Positions 35,791-46,788 of a stretch of DNA of 64,000 nucleotides are shown here, piece after piece. A program made the position numbers and the translations under genes. The notes below the pieces were generated by a model. The model saw only the letters and a program-made list of their open reading frames with translations. It was not told the DNA's origin and searched no databases. The stretch is taken from positions 992,001 to 1,056,000 of the forward strand of contig NZ_CP014862.1 of assembly GCF_002214585.1 (NCBI RefSeq), in the 5' to 3' direction. The stretch comes from Thermococcus profundus (GTDB taxonomy: Archaea; Methanobacteriota_B; Thermococci; Thermococcales; Thermococcaceae). How positions within the stretch are numbered: the stretch's first letter is position 1; the number at the start of each line of letters is the position of its first letter.

Positions 35791-37176
35791 ATGGTCACGG
35801 GGATCCTTGAGAAGGCCAGGGAGCTTTCGGTGTTCACAGCGTACAACACGAACGTTGATGCGATCGTTTATCTCAACGGTGAGATCGTCCAGAGGCTCAT
35901 AGACGAGTTCGGTGCGGAAGCTGTAAGGCGGAGGATTGAAGAGTACCCAAGGCAGATAAACGAGCCCCTTGATTTCGTGGCCAGGCTTGTTCACGCCCTC
36001 AAGACAGGGAAGCCGATGGCAGTTCCTCTCGTTAATGAGGAGCTCCACTCCTGGTTCGATTCTCACTTCACCTACGATGTTGAGAGGATGGGCGGTCAGG
36101 CTGGGATAATAGCGAACCTCCTCGCCAACCTCGACTTCAGGAAGGTTATCGTCTACACCCCTCATCTGGCGAGAAAGCAGGCTATGATGTTCGTTCCAAA
36201 GAGAAACCTCTTCTATCCCCTCGTCGAGGATGGAAAACTCGTTCTCAAGCATCCCCACGAGGCCTACCGCGAGAACGACCCGATAAAGGTCAACAGGATT
36301 TTTGAGTTCCGCGCTGGAACGACCTTCAAGCTGGGGGAGGAAAGAATAACCGTCCCCTTCTCGGGCAGGTTCATAGTTTCCGCTCGCTTTGAGAGCATAA
36401 GGATCTACACTGAACCTGAGCTGAAGCCGTTTCTCCCAGAGATCGGACTGATGAGCGACGGAGCAATCCTATCGGGCTATCAAGGGATAAAGCTCCGCTA
36501 CTCCGATGGCAAGGACGCGAACCACTACCTCCGCGAGGCCAAGAAGGACATCCTCCTCCTCAAGCGGGAGAAGGACCTGAAGGTTCACCTTGAGTTTGCC
36601 TCCATCCAGAACCGCGAGCTGAGAAAGAAGGTGATCTACAATCTCTTCCCGCTCGTCGACAGCGTTGGGATGGACGAGGCAGAGATAGCCTACGTCCTCA
36701 ATGCCCTAGGCTACTCCAAACTCGCCGACAGGATATTCACCTACAACCGCATCGAGGACACGGTTCTCGGTGGAAAGATACTCATAGACGAGATGAACCT
36801 CGAGCTTCTCCAGATCCACACGATCTACTACATCATGTACATCGCCCATTCCGACAACCCACTGAGCGAGGAAGAGCTCAGGCAAAGCCTCGAACTGGCC
36901 ACAACCCTGGCGGCGGCTAGGGCCTCCCTCGGGGAGGTAACCTCACCGGAGGACTTCAAAGTCGGCCTCAACGTCCCTTACAACGAGCGCGGCGAATACG
37001 TCAAGCTCCGCTTTGAGGAGGCAAAGAGAAGGTTGAGAACCAAGGAGTACAAGGTCGTCATAATCCCAACCCGGCTCGTGGAAAACCCCGTCTCAACCGT
37101 CGGCCTCGGTGACACTATCTCAGCAGGGGCCTTTACGAGCTATCTCGCAATGCTGAAGGAGAAGGGCGAGCTCTGA
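35791..37176 (+). CDS. pfkC: ADP-dependent phosphofructokinase
   Basis: 461 residues. It closely follows the Thermococcales ADP-PFK sequence: FTAYNTNVDAIVYLN, NEPLDFVARLVHALKTGKPM, GGQAGIIANLLANLD, SDGAILSGYQGIKLRYSDGK, and the catalytic GLGDTISAGAF near the C-terminus. It phosphorylates fructose 6-phosphate with ADP in the modified Embden-Meyerhof pathway; ADP-glucokinase has a different N-terminal region. ATG 35791 follows GGGTGATA; GTG 35782 is in frame but unlikely. TATA-like CTTTTAAG at about 35748. The Thermococcales glycolytic motif (inverted TATCAAC) was not seen upstream. Confidence 0.93.
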   Translation: MVTGILEKARELSVFTAYNTNVDAIVYLNGEIVQRLIDEFGAEAVRRRIEEYPRQINEPLDFVARLVHALKTGKPMAVPLVNEELHSWFDSHFTYDVERMGGQAGIIANLLANLDFRKVIVYTPHLARKQAMMFVPKRNLFYPLVEDGKLVLKHPHEAYRENDPIKVNRIFEFRAGTTFKLGEERITVPFSGRFIVSARFESIRIYTEPELKPFLPEIGLMSDGAILSGYQGIKLRYSDGKDANHYLREAKKDILLLKREKDLKVHLEFASIQNRELRKKVIYNLFPLVDSVGMDEAEIAYVLNALGYSKLADRIFTYNRIEDTVLGGKILIDEMNLELLQIHTIYYIMYIAHSDNPLSEEELRQSLELATTLAAARASLGEVTSPEDFKVGLNVPYNERGEYVKLRFEEAKRRLRTKEYKVVIIPTRLVENPVSTVGLGDTISAGAFTSYLAMLKEKGEL

Positions 37177-37257
37177 ACTCTGCTTTCCTTTATCTTTGGG
37201 GCACTTCGATGCCTCGTGTCAGTTGGGAATGGGGAGGGAATTTTTGGAACTATATGA

Positions 37258-37298
37258 TGTACCAAATGCTTATAAGGATTGGTACAGTATAATGTACC
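37258..37298. promoter_or_regulatory. Palindromic operator around the AAA ATPase promoter
   Basis: TGTACCAA (37258-37265) and TTGGTACA (37279-37286) form a perfect 8-bp inverted repeat on either side of the TATA box GCTTATAAGG. A third TGTACC (37293-37298) abuts the ATG. A protein bound here would block TBP and the start. The TATA-to-ATG distance implies a leaderless transcript. Confidence 0.65.
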
Positions 37299-38600
37299 AT
37301 GAATGCTGAGGAGATAAAGAGATACATTCGGCTGTTCCACGAGAGGGAACTTCCGAGAATTTTCAAGAGGGAGCTGAAGCCGCGTGTCTACCCCGGAAAG
37401 GCCACGGTGGTGATCGGACCGAGGCGCTCCGGAAAGACATACCTGCTCTATTCGCTCATTGGGGGGGAGAGGGAGAGGCATGTCTACTTAAACTTTGAGA
37501 ACCCGCTCCTGTTTGGGATCGTTCCGAAGGATTTCCCGGCGGTAGTTGATGCATATTTTGACCTGTATCCAGAGAACATCGGCAAGGAGGTCTTTTTCTT
37601 CCTAGACGAGGTCCAGAACGTCCCGAACTGGGAGCTTGGAGTAAGGTATCTCCTGGACGAGGGGTTCAAAGTTGTCTTAACGGGTTCATCTTCGAAGCTC
37701 CTCTCAAGGGAAGTCGCGACGCAGCTCAGGGGGCGAGGCATTTCTTACACCCTCCTGCCACTTTCATTCAGGGAGTTCCTTGAGTTTAAGGGAGAAAAGG
37801 TGGAACAAAGGGACCTTTACGGACGGAAAGTGCATAGGCTCAAGAAACTCCTTGAGGAGTACCTCAAGTTTGGGGGATTCCCCGAGGTGGTGCTCTTCGA
37901 TGATAAAGTCCGGATCCTCGAGGAGTATCTATCTGTGATGATAACCAAGGACATCGTGGAAAGACACGGGATAAGGAACTTTGGACTCATTGATGCCATC
38001 ATAAAAGTGGTTCTTTCAAGTTATTCAAAGTACTCCTCCTACAGTTCAATACACCGGTACCTGAGGTCAGAGTTTGGAACCTCAAAGACCACTGTTTTGG
38101 AGTATCTAAAGGCCCTTGCGGATTCTTTCTTTTTCTTCTTCCTGCCTAAGTATAGCCCCTCTGAAAAGGAAGTTCAGCGAGCTCCTAAAAAGGTCTACCT
38201 GGTGGACACGGGACTTTCAATCTTCTCCAAAAAGGACGTCGCCAGGGACATGGAGAACGCAGTTTTCTTGGAGCTCCTGCGGAGAAAGCACTACTGGGAA
38301 CCCGAATGGGAGCTCTACTACTACGGCGGTTCCGGGGAGAGGAAAGTGGATTTCCTTTTGGCAAAAGAAGGGAGACCAGTTGAACTCATACAGGTTACGT
38401 TTTCGCTCTCTGAGAGTCTTGAGAGGGAAGTAAGCGCCCTGATCAGTGCCGGAAAGGCTGTAGGATGCAGACGTCTCACCATCGTGACGTGGGATGAAGA
38501 GGAGATGATAGAGAAAGACGGCATGAGAATCAGCGTCGTCCCGCTCTGGAAGTTCCTGCTTTCCTCTCCCAGAAGGCCAGCCTCTCAAGCCCATCCATGA
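37299..38600 (+). CDS. AAA ATPase with DUF4143 domain
   Basis: 433 residues. Walker A VVIGPRRSGKTYLL (about 32-45), Walker B VFFFLDEVQNV, sensor VLTGSSSKLL, then a winged-helix-like segment and a DUF4143 nuclease-like domain containing VDFLLAK. These archaeal and bacterial ATPases are common and poorly understood; links to mobile elements or DNA transactions have been suggested. ATG 37299 immediately follows the palindromic promoter and is probably leaderless. The last 71 bp overlap the convergent TOPRIM-like gene. Confidence 0.85.
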   Translation: MNAEEIKRYIRLFHERELPRIFKRELKPRVYPGKATVVIGPRRSGKTYLLYSLIGGERERHVYLNFENPLLFGIVPKDFPAVVDAYFDLYPENIGKEVFFFLDEVQNVPNWELGVRYLLDEGFKVVLTGSSSKLLSREVATQLRGRGISYTLLPLSFREFLEFKGEKVEQRDLYGRKVHRLKKLLEEYLKFGGFPEVVLFDDKVRILEEYLSVMITKDIVERHGIRNFGLIDAIIKVVLSSYSKYSSYSSIHRYLRSEFGTSKTTVLEYLKALADSFFFFFLPKYSPSEKEVQRAPKKVYLVDTGLSIFSKKDVARDMENAVFLELLRRKHYWEPEWELYYYGGSGERKVDFLLAKEGRPVELIQVTFSLSESLEREVSALISAGKAVGCRRLTIVTWDEEEMIEKDGMRISVVPLWKFLLSSPRRPASQAHP

Positions 38601-39588
38601 GACCGGCTTCCCTTAAAATCGCCTTCAGATTCCTGAAGCGGGAGCGCATCACGAAGAGCTCGTAAAATCCTTCGAGATTTCCCCAGTGGCCGTAGGCTGA
38701 GAGCGCTAGATACATGACCTCCTTCGGGGTGAGCTTCCTTCCGAGACTCTCGTTGAGGACACTGAGGGCAGGTTTTATCCTGCCAAGCAGTCCCTCCCGT
38801 TCTATGAGGTGGAGCATCAAGTCCTCTACTGTGGGCTTCTTCCATTCTATAAGCTCATCCTCGAAGGGCAGGCCGATGACGAGCGGGACGACCTCCGTCA
38901 TCCCCACCTTGTATCCTGCTCTTCCTTTCTCGGCCCCAACCTGGGCCAGCTTCCCCTCTATCGCCTGGAGCGCTGATTCCCTGTCCTCGTCTATATCCAC
39001 GGCGGCTCCTATCCTGTTAACCGAGAAGTTGAAGACTTCCATGGCACGGATGAAGTTTCCAAGGTTCCTGATAACCCCGGAGTTGCCCTCACTGGGTATC
39101 ACAGCAACGTAGGTTTCGTCCGATGCCCTCTTGAGGAGGTCGAAGTTGTCCCTCTCGAATACACGCTCGATGAACATCAGGTTTTGAGGGACTTCTCTGC
39201 TCTCCTTGAGCTCGAAGAGCTTCTTGAAGACGGCTTTGAAAAATTTGGCGTCGGTCTTCCCTTCCACGAAGAGCACGCTGACCCTTGATTCCTCTCCAGA
39301 AAAGCCGCCCCTGACGTCGAAGTCGAGGTATTTCCTCAGCTCATAGACTTCCTTCAGCGTCAGCGCTTTCCCTGTATCAGAGTAGATGAGAACGTTCTCC
39401 TCCCCCTTCCGAAACTTTCCCGCCAAGAGGTCGATGAGCTCAAGGCTGGCGGTGACGATGGTTTCATCGCCCTTTAGTGCCCTTACAAACTCCAGCAGTT
39501 CCTCTCTGTTCTTTCCGTACTCAGGGAAGAGAAACGCGGAGTGGGCTTCGTCCAGGTTCTCGTACTTTCCTCCGGTTACTACCTTCAT
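38530..39588 (-). CDS. DUF3226-like protein with TOPRIM-type fold (putative)
   Basis: 352 residues. The central part has VSVLFVEGKTDAKFFKAVF (Glu and Asp typical of TOPRIM motif 1) and GAAVDIDEDRE (DxD-like motif 2), so it may bind metal and act on nucleic acid phosphates. The N-terminal ~90 and C-terminal ~120 residues are not recognised. ATG starts directly after the TGA of the upstream membrane-protein gene (TGAATG), so they are coupled. The 3' end overlaps the AAA ATPase gene by 71 bp. Confidence 0.65.
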   Translation of the reverse strand: MKVVTGGKYENLDEAHSAFLFPEYGKNREELLEFVRALKGDETIVTASLELIDLLAGKFRKGEENVLIYSDTGKALTLKEVYELRKYLDFDVRGGFSGEESRVSVLFVEGKTDAKFFKAVFKKLFELKESREVPQNLMFIERVFERDNFDLLKRASDETYVAVIPSEGNSGVIRNLGNFIRAMEVFNFSVNRIGAAVDIDEDRESALQAIEGKLAQVGAEKGRAGYKVGMTEVVPLVIGLPFEDELIEWKKPTVEDLMLHLIEREGLLGRIKPALSVLNESLGRKLTPKEVMYLALSAYGHWGNLEGFYELFVMRSRFRNLKAILREAGLMDGLERLAFWERKAGTSRAGRR

Positions 39589-40125
39589 TCACTTCACCAT
39601 ATCGACTGTTATAGCGCCTATAACGGCGAATGTGCTGATTAACACAGTCGCGTTTAAGTACTGGACCGTGTTGAAGTGCGCGACTGAGTTTATCCCGTAG
39701 AGGTAAATCAGGAGAGCAGAGGCAGTGTAGGAAATCCCCGCGACTGTAAAGAGCCTTTTGGGGATGTGGAAGAGCTCCTCCTTTCGTATGTTACCTATTC
39801 GGGACTTAGTTAAAAAGAGGTACGCTATTCCCAGCGTCATTATGAATATCGTCAGCGAGCGCTCTATCGAGATGTCCTTCGCCACGTCCCACAGCTCTCC
39901 CGTGAAGAGGAACGGCAGGGCAAAGGTGACGGCGCCTATCAGCTCTTGGGTTACGTCGTCCCATCCCAGCTTATCTGGAATCTTCTCCCTTGTCATGCCC
40001 GATTTAAGCGATTCCACTTCGTCCACCAGCTCTTCAAGTAGCTTCTCAACCCTCTCATCCTTCTCCTGAATCCCGCGCTCAGGTTCGGGGCTCATCATCC
40101 CTTCAGTATTGGATTCACTCATCAT
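39589..40125 (-). CDS. DUF2391 family membrane protein
   Basis: 178 residues. About 50 charged residues form a cytosolic, partly coiled-coil N-terminus (VEKLLEELVDEVESLKSG), then DDVTQELIGAVTFALPFLF and three further membrane segments. It matches the DUF2391 integral membrane family; function unknown. The start at 40125 is one of several ATGs; family alignment does not decide. Cotranscribed with the TOPRIM-like gene. Confidence 0.7.
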   Translation of the reverse strand: MMSESNTEGMMSPEPERGIQEKDERVEKLLEELVDEVESLKSGMTREKIPDKLGWDDVTQELIGAVTFALPFLFTGELWDVAKDISIERSLTIFIMTLGIAYLFLTKSRIGNIRKEELFHIPKRLFTVAGISYTASALLIYLYGINSVAHFNTVQYLNATVLISTFAVIGAITVDMVK

Positions 40126-40204
40126 CGCGGTATCTGATCGGATGGGGACGTTATAAACCTTGAGCCCCCATAGAATCGCTGGAAAGAAGGGGGAGGCAGA
40201 AAAC

Positions 40205-42463
<2,259 letters not shown>

Positions 42464-42481
42464 TTACGTGAGTTCCTTGGA

Positions 42482-42538
42482 GGTTCTACCACAATAACCT
42501 TCGCCCCTTGGGATCTTTTAAGTTCTTTGTGTAGAACC
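42482..42538. promoter_or_regulatory. Inverted repeat around the chemoreceptor promoter
   Basis: GGTTCTAC (42482-42489) and GTAGAACC (42531-42538) are exact reverse complements, extended by ACA/TGT with a one-base bulge. They flank the minus-strand TATA-like AACTTAAAAG (about 42512-42522), so they could be operator halves. Confidence 0.4.
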
Positions 42539-42555
42539 ATGTGTAGGTTCGAACT

Positions 42556-42576
42556 ACGAACGTAATTTCCGTTCGT
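42556..42576. repeat. 7-bp inverted repeat in the 42.4-42.7 kb divergent intergenic region
   Basis: ACGAACG (42556-42562) and CGTTCGT (42570-42576) with a 7-bp AT-rich spacer. It lies between the promoters of the chemoreceptor and the DHH gene and could serve either. Confidence 0.45.
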
Positions 42577-42672
42577 GACTTTGTATCAACCGTAAAGACG
42601 ACACCCCGAGCTGGAGGGGAAGCCCGACTAACGTTTTTAAACAGAGGTGTGAACCTACCGCGGGTGAGAGAG

Positions 42673-44895
42673 ATGGTAGTAAAAGAGTGTCCCGAGTGCC
42701 ACGGTACTGGAAAAGTCAAGGTCGGCGAGAAGGAATGCCCGGTGTGCAATGGGTGGGGCTACGTTCCAGCTGACTTCAAGATCGGGGACAAGCTGAAAGG
42801 TTACAGAAACCTGGATTACCTCGGCGTTGAAGATGAAGTTGACGAGGTTCCCTGTCCTGAATGCCACGGTAAGGGGACGGTTCCGGTCTACGACACCTGC
42901 CCCACATGCGGCGGGACTGGCAGGGTTCTGGCCTGCGACATCTGCGGGAAAATCAAGGGGCCCTGGGAGCCCGGCATGGAGACGACGTGGGTCTGTCCTG
43001 ACTGCCTCAGGAAGTACAAGGTGGTTTACATTCTCGACAAAACGTGCGATTATGAAGATGTTGAGGTTGGCAACGTTTACAGAGGGACCATAGACCGCGT
43101 CGAGCGCTTTGGAGTGTTTGTAAAGCTCAACCCACATGTCACGGGCCTCATCAAGCGGAAAGACCTTCTCGGCGGCAGGGAGTACAAGCCCGGAGAGGAG
43201 ATACTCGTTCAGGTTCTCGACGTCAGACCCGACAAGCGCGAGGTCGACCTCGTTGAATCCGCCCTCAGAAACTACAAGACCGTCGTCGTGAGGAAGGAGA
43301 TACCCGTTACCCCGATAGGGGAGCTCACCAAGGACATGGCGGGTGAAACCGTCCGGCTCCAGGGAAGGGTTACACAGATACAGGTCACCGGTGGGCCGAC
43401 TGTTTTCACCATAACCGACGGAACCGGGATAACATGGGTTGCCGCCTTTGAGGCCCCGGGGGTTAGGGCCTATCCGAACATCAACGTCGGCGACATCGTG
43501 GAGGTAATCGGTAAGGTGGCCTTCCACGCGGGGGAGATCCAGATCGAAGCGAGCGACATGGCGAGGCTCTGGGGCCCGGATGCGGCGAGAGTGAAGCAGC
43601 AGATAGAGGCCGAACTCGACAGGAGGGCACAGCCCGAGGACGTTGGCTTCTTGGTGGAGAGCGAGGTTCTTGAGAAGCTCAAGCCGAAGATAATGAAGGC
43701 GGCATTCATGATAAGGCGCGCTATCCTTGAAGGCAGGCCGATACTCCTCAGGCACCACGCAGACACGGACGGCTACACCTCCGGCCTCGCGTTGGAATAC
43801 GCCATAGTCCCGCTCATCGAGAAGGTTTCGCCGGATCCTGGAGCACGGTGGAAGCTCTTCAAGAGGAGGCCGAGCAGGGCACCCTTCTACGAGCTTGAGG
43901 ATGTCCTCAAGGACATAATCTTCATGGTCGAGGATCACGAAAAGTTCGGCGACCCGCTTCCGCTGGTGGTGATAGTGGACAACGGCGGAACCAGCGAGGA
44001 CATCCCTGCCTATAAGCGCATAAGGGCTTACGGCGTCCCGATAGTGGTCATAGACCACCACGATCCAAGGGAGTGGGTGAGCGAGGACAAGGCCAAGGTG
44101 GACGATTACGTCGACGTTCACGTCAATCCGCACCACGTCAAGCGCGGCTACTACGAGCTAACCGCTGGAATGCTCGCTACCGAGGTTGCGAGGTTCATCA
44201 ACCCCGAAGTTGAGAACAAGATAAAGCACCTCCCGGCAATAGCCGGAACCGGCGACAGGAGCAAGGCTCCGGAGTTCTACCAGTACCTTGAGATAGCGAA
44301 GAAAGCTAAAGGCCTCGACGAGGAGGATCTGAAGAAGATAGCCGAAGTTATCGACCACGAGGCCTACTTCTGGAAGTTCATGGACGGACATGGCATAATC
44401 GACGAGATACTCCTCCTCACTGGCAACCTGCAGAGGCACCGCGAGCTCATCAACGCGGTCTATCCAGAGGTCAAGGAGAAGCAGGAGAAGGCTCTGAGGG
44501 CTTCCCTGCCGCACGTCAAGAGCGTCGTCCTGCCGAACGGCATAAGGTTCAACACGATAGACATAGAGCTCTTTGCTCCGAAGTTTAGCTATCCATCCCC
44601 GGGCAAGCTCTCGGGATTAATCCACGACCACTTTAAGGAGAAGTACGGCGAGGACGCTCCGATACTTACCCTCGCCTACGGACCCGACTTCGCGGTGGTT
44701 AGGGCAGCGGACGGAATGGCAGCTTATAACTTCGACCTCAACGAGATAATCCCTAAGCTCCAGGAGGCCCTGCCGAGCGCGGGCGTCGAGGGCGGCGGCC
44801 ACAGCTACGCGGGTTCTATAAAGTTCTTCGAGGGTATGAGGAAAGAAGTTCTTGAGGAGTTCGCGAAGCAAGTAGTGAAGCTGAAGAAGGTTTGA
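42673..44895 (+). CDS. Multidomain DHH phosphoesterase with DnaJ-type zinc finger, S1 and OB domains
   Basis: 740 residues. N-terminal CxxCxGxG repeats (CPECHGTGK, CPVCNGWGY, CPECHGKGT, CPTCGGTGR) then CDICG/CPDC zinc ribbon; an S1 RNA-binding domain (about 130-200, GNVYRGTIDRVERFGVFVKL); an OB-fold (about 225-300, GETVRLQGRVTQIQV); and a RecJ-like DHH region with LLRHHADTDGYTSG and VIDHHDPREW, ending with DHHA1 (GGGHSYAGS). This suggests a 3'-5' or 5'-3' exonuclease acting on RNA or DNA. It is longer than the GINS-associated RecJ-like GAN. ATG 42673 follows GGGTGAGA. Confidence 0.87.
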   Translation: MVVKECPECHGTGKVKVGEKECPVCNGWGYVPADFKIGDKLKGYRNLDYLGVEDEVDEVPCPECHGKGTVPVYDTCPTCGGTGRVLACDICGKIKGPWEPGMETTWVCPDCLRKYKVVYILDKTCDYEDVEVGNVYRGTIDRVERFGVFVKLNPHVTGLIKRKDLLGGREYKPGEEILVQVLDVRPDKREVDLVESALRNYKTVVVRKEIPVTPIGELTKDMAGETVRLQGRVTQIQVTGGPTVFTITDGTGITWVAAFEAPGVRAYPNINVGDIVEVIGKVAFHAGEIQIEASDMARLWGPDAARVKQQIEAELDRRAQPEDVGFLVESEVLEKLKPKIMKAAFMIRRAILEGRPILLRHHADTDGYTSGLALEYAIVPLIEKVSPDPGARWKLFKRRPSRAPFYELEDVLKDIIFMVEDHEKFGDPLPLVVIVDNGGTSEDIPAYKRIRAYGVPIVVIDHHDPREWVSEDKAKVDDYVDVHVNPHHVKRGYYELTAGMLATEVARFINPEVENKIKHLPAIAGTGDRSKAPEFYQYLEIAKKAKGLDEEDLKKIAEVIDHEAYFWKFMDGHGIIDEILLLTGNLQRHRELINAVYPEVKEKQEKALRASLPHVKSVVLPNGIRFNTIDIELFAPKFSYPSPGKLSGLIHDHFKEKYGEDAPILTLAYGPDFAVVRAADGMAAYNFDLNEIIPKLQEALPSAGVEGGGHSYAGSIKFFEGMRKEVLEEFAKQVVKLKKV

Positions 44896-44971
44896 GATTT
44901 CATCTTTCTTCTGCCAACCTTTTTAACCCCCTGCGAGAAGGTACTTCGAAGAAAGATATGGAGGAATGTTG

Positions 44972-45226
44972 ATGAAAATCGTTCTGGAAGTCACCTTTAA
45001 AATGGGGGGCGTTTCTTACCGCGGCTACAGATGGGAGGAGGATGCCCTCGTCTTTGAGTTCGAGAGGCTTGGAGATGCTTTCATTCAGGTTCTCAGCACT
45101 AGGAAGGTCGATGCAGAGGTAGAAAAGCCACCCGCGAAAGTCCTCGTCGAGCTCAAGACCAAGGAGGGCGGAAAGGTCTTCGAGGCATTCGAGAGGGAAG
45201 GGATCTACATAGCCTCTGAACCGTGA
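44972..45226 (+). CDS. Small conserved-looking protein of unknown function
   Basis: 84 residues, alpha/beta, no membrane segment and no recognised motif. ATG 44972 is chosen because GGAGGA lies six bases upstream; ATG 44966 is in frame but inside that site. TATA-like CCTTTTTAACC is near 44918. It ends 41 bp before the HAD gene start. Confidence 0.6.
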   Translation: MKIVLEVTFKMGGVSYRGYRWEEDALVFEFERLGDAFIQVLSTRKVDAEVEKPPAKVLVELKTKEGGKVFEAFEREGIYIASEP

Positions 45227-45267
45227 ATTTTTATATTCCTTATTCTCACTATTCCCTGGTGGTTCTC

Positions 45268-45969
45268 ATGAAGCTGGCCTCATTCGACGTCTGGAACACG
45301 CTCCTCGACATAAACGTCATGCTCGACGCGATGGCGGTTGAGCTCTCCAAGCTGATGGGAGCCTGCATAGTGGACGTCGTGGAGGGCATGATGCTCACCA
45401 GAGAGAGAATAAAGCGGATGAGGGCCGAAACTGCCGGCGACCCTGCCAGGGCTCTGGAGGAGAGCCAGGAGCTTTTGGCGGAGCTCCTTGGAATCGACGT
45501 TGAGCTCGTCAAGAGGGCCGCGGCAAGGGCGGTTATGAAGGTCGGGGACGAGATAGTGCTCCCGGGAGCGAAGGAAGCTCTTAAGGGAGTTAAAAAGAAA
45601 GACCTCAATGTAACTGTCACAGGGAACGTGATGTTCTGGCCCGGCTCGTACACGCGCCTCCTTCTCGAACGCTTTGGGCTGATGGACTACATAGACAGGA
45701 CCTTCTTTGCCGACGAGGTTCTGGCGTATAAGCCTATGAAAGAGATGTTCGAGAAACCGCTCGAGGTTTTCGGTGTGAGGCCGGAGGAAGCAGTTCACAT
45801 CGGCGACACGAAGGAGGAGGACTTCGAGGGAGCTCTAAGGGCAGGAATGTGGGCCGTCTGGATCAACCCGGAAGCAGGGGGAGTTAGAAGAATCCACGAG
45901 CGGGGCTTTGAGGTGCCATCAGTTGAGGGGATTCTTGATGTGATGGGGGAGATTGAGGGGAATGGTTAG
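45268..45969 (+). CDS. HAD superfamily hydrolase
   Basis: 233 residues. Motif I is SFDVWNTLLD: the nucleophile Asp is present and the +2 residue is Trp, a variant seen in HAD-IA members. Motif II is VTVTGN, the motif III Lys is in YKPMKEM, motif IV is HIGDTKEEDFEGALRAG. Likely a phosphatase of unknown substrate. ATG 45268 follows GGTGGT. Confidence 0.8.
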   Translation: MKLASFDVWNTLLDINVMLDAMAVELSKLMGACIVDVVEGMMLTRERIKRMRAETAGDPARALEESQELLAELLGIDVELVKRAAARAVMKVGDEIVLPGAKEALKGVKKKDLNVTVTGNVMFWPGSYTRLLLERFGLMDYIDRTFFADEVLAYKPMKEMFEKPLEVFGVRPEEAVHIGDTKEEDFEGALRAGMWAVWINPEAGGVRRIHERGFEVPSVEGILDVMGEIEGNG

Positions 45970-46026
45970 ATATTCGAATCTGTAAATTTACGGACAAAAA
46001 AAGTGAACTTGAAGTCCTGATGAGGC

Positions 46027-46425
46027 CTACCTCGCCAGCTTCGCCTTTACGTAATTCCGAGCTGCATAGTACTGTTTCTCATCAGCAGTGTGGAGTTCTG
46101 CATTGAGGGCCTCAGCCAGGGCTATGTAGAGGGCATCGTAAATCGTGATGCCCTCCTTAAGGGCTATCTCAAGGCCCCGCTCGAAGAAGTTCTCAGCCCG
46201 GAACAGGAGCATCCCCTCCCCTAGGAGCCTCAGAACCGTTACAAGGCTTTTGGCGTTCTCCTCCGTTATTCTGTTCCTTCTGACGGCCTTCCAGATGGCG
46301 TTCATTCCTTCGACGAGCGCGTAGTCCAAGGTTGCCGTGTCCGTCCCAAGACCTATTTCCTCCCAGCCGGGTTCTTTGAGGAGGACTTTGATGAGAACGG
46401 ATGCATCAGCGACTATCACGGTCAT
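46027..46425 (-). CDS. vapC: VapC-type PIN domain ribonuclease toxin
   Basis: 132 residues. PIN acidic residues are in VIVADASVLIK (D7), LVEGMNAIWK, IYDALYIALAEAL and LHTADEKQ. VapC enzymes cut specific RNAs and are neutralised by the partner antitoxin. The ATG ending at 46425 overlaps the antitoxin gene by 20 bp, the usual coupling. Confidence 0.88.
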   Translation of the reverse strand: MTVIVADASVLIKVLLKEPGWEEIGLGTDTATLDYALVEGMNAIWKAVRRNRITEENAKSLVTVLRLLGEGMLLFRAENFFERGLEIALKEGITIYDALYIALAEALNAELHTADEKQYYAARNYVKAKLAR

Positions 46426-46630
46426 CCCTCACGGATTTTGCCCCAAAGCCCTTTTCAACCGAGACGGGAGTGCGCTTCAGTATTTCCATCGCCTCATCTA
46501 TCTTTTTCCTCCGCTCCTCTTCGTCTATTCTTTTTCGTATGAACTCCCTTATCTCCTTACTCCAGTTTATGTTAAGCTCCCGCATCTTGAGCTTCAACTC
46601 GTCGGGAACCCTAACGGTTATGACCGCCAT
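46406..46630 (-). CDS. vapB: VapB-type antitoxin (ribbon-helix-helix)
   Basis: 74 residues. AVITVRVPDELKLKMRELN is a ribbon-helix-helix DNA-binding start, followed by WSKEIREFIRKRI and a C-terminal tail that would wrap the toxin. ATG ending at 46630 follows GAGGTG. It should repress its own promoter through the palindrome upstream. Confidence 0.85.
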   Translation of the reverse strand: MAVITVRVPDELKLKMRELNINWSKEIREFIRKRIDEEERRKKIDEAMEILKRTPVSVEKGFGAKSVRDDRDSR

Positions 46631-46644
46631 GTGATACACCTCGA

Positions 46645-46659
46645 AATACATTTTGTATT
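46645..46659. promoter_or_regulatory. Palindromic operator of vapBC
   Basis: AATACATTTTGTATT (6-bp arms with a 3-bp centre) lies between the minus-strand TATA-like CTTTTATCC (about 46668-46676) and the vapB start, as expected for an RHH antitoxin site. Confidence 0.5.
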
Positions 46660-46788
46660 GCGAGGATAAAAGGGTTTTGGCCACTCAACGAATCCTTGAA
46701 ATACTCCAGAGTAGCAAAGACCGGGAGAGAAATTAAAATCAAACGGAAAGGAAAACACCAGTACTGGGTTCACTTGAAGACTTGAATT

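Noticed and set aside
42655-44136. A 493-codon open frame antisense to the DHH gene
   Set aside because: The sense frame has clear zinc-finger, S1, OB and DHH motifs; the antisense translation shows none.
46681-46783. A short frame ending KIKRKGKHQYWVHLKT before polB
   Set aside because: It may be a gene relic, but it has no start context and no recognisable family, so it was not listed.
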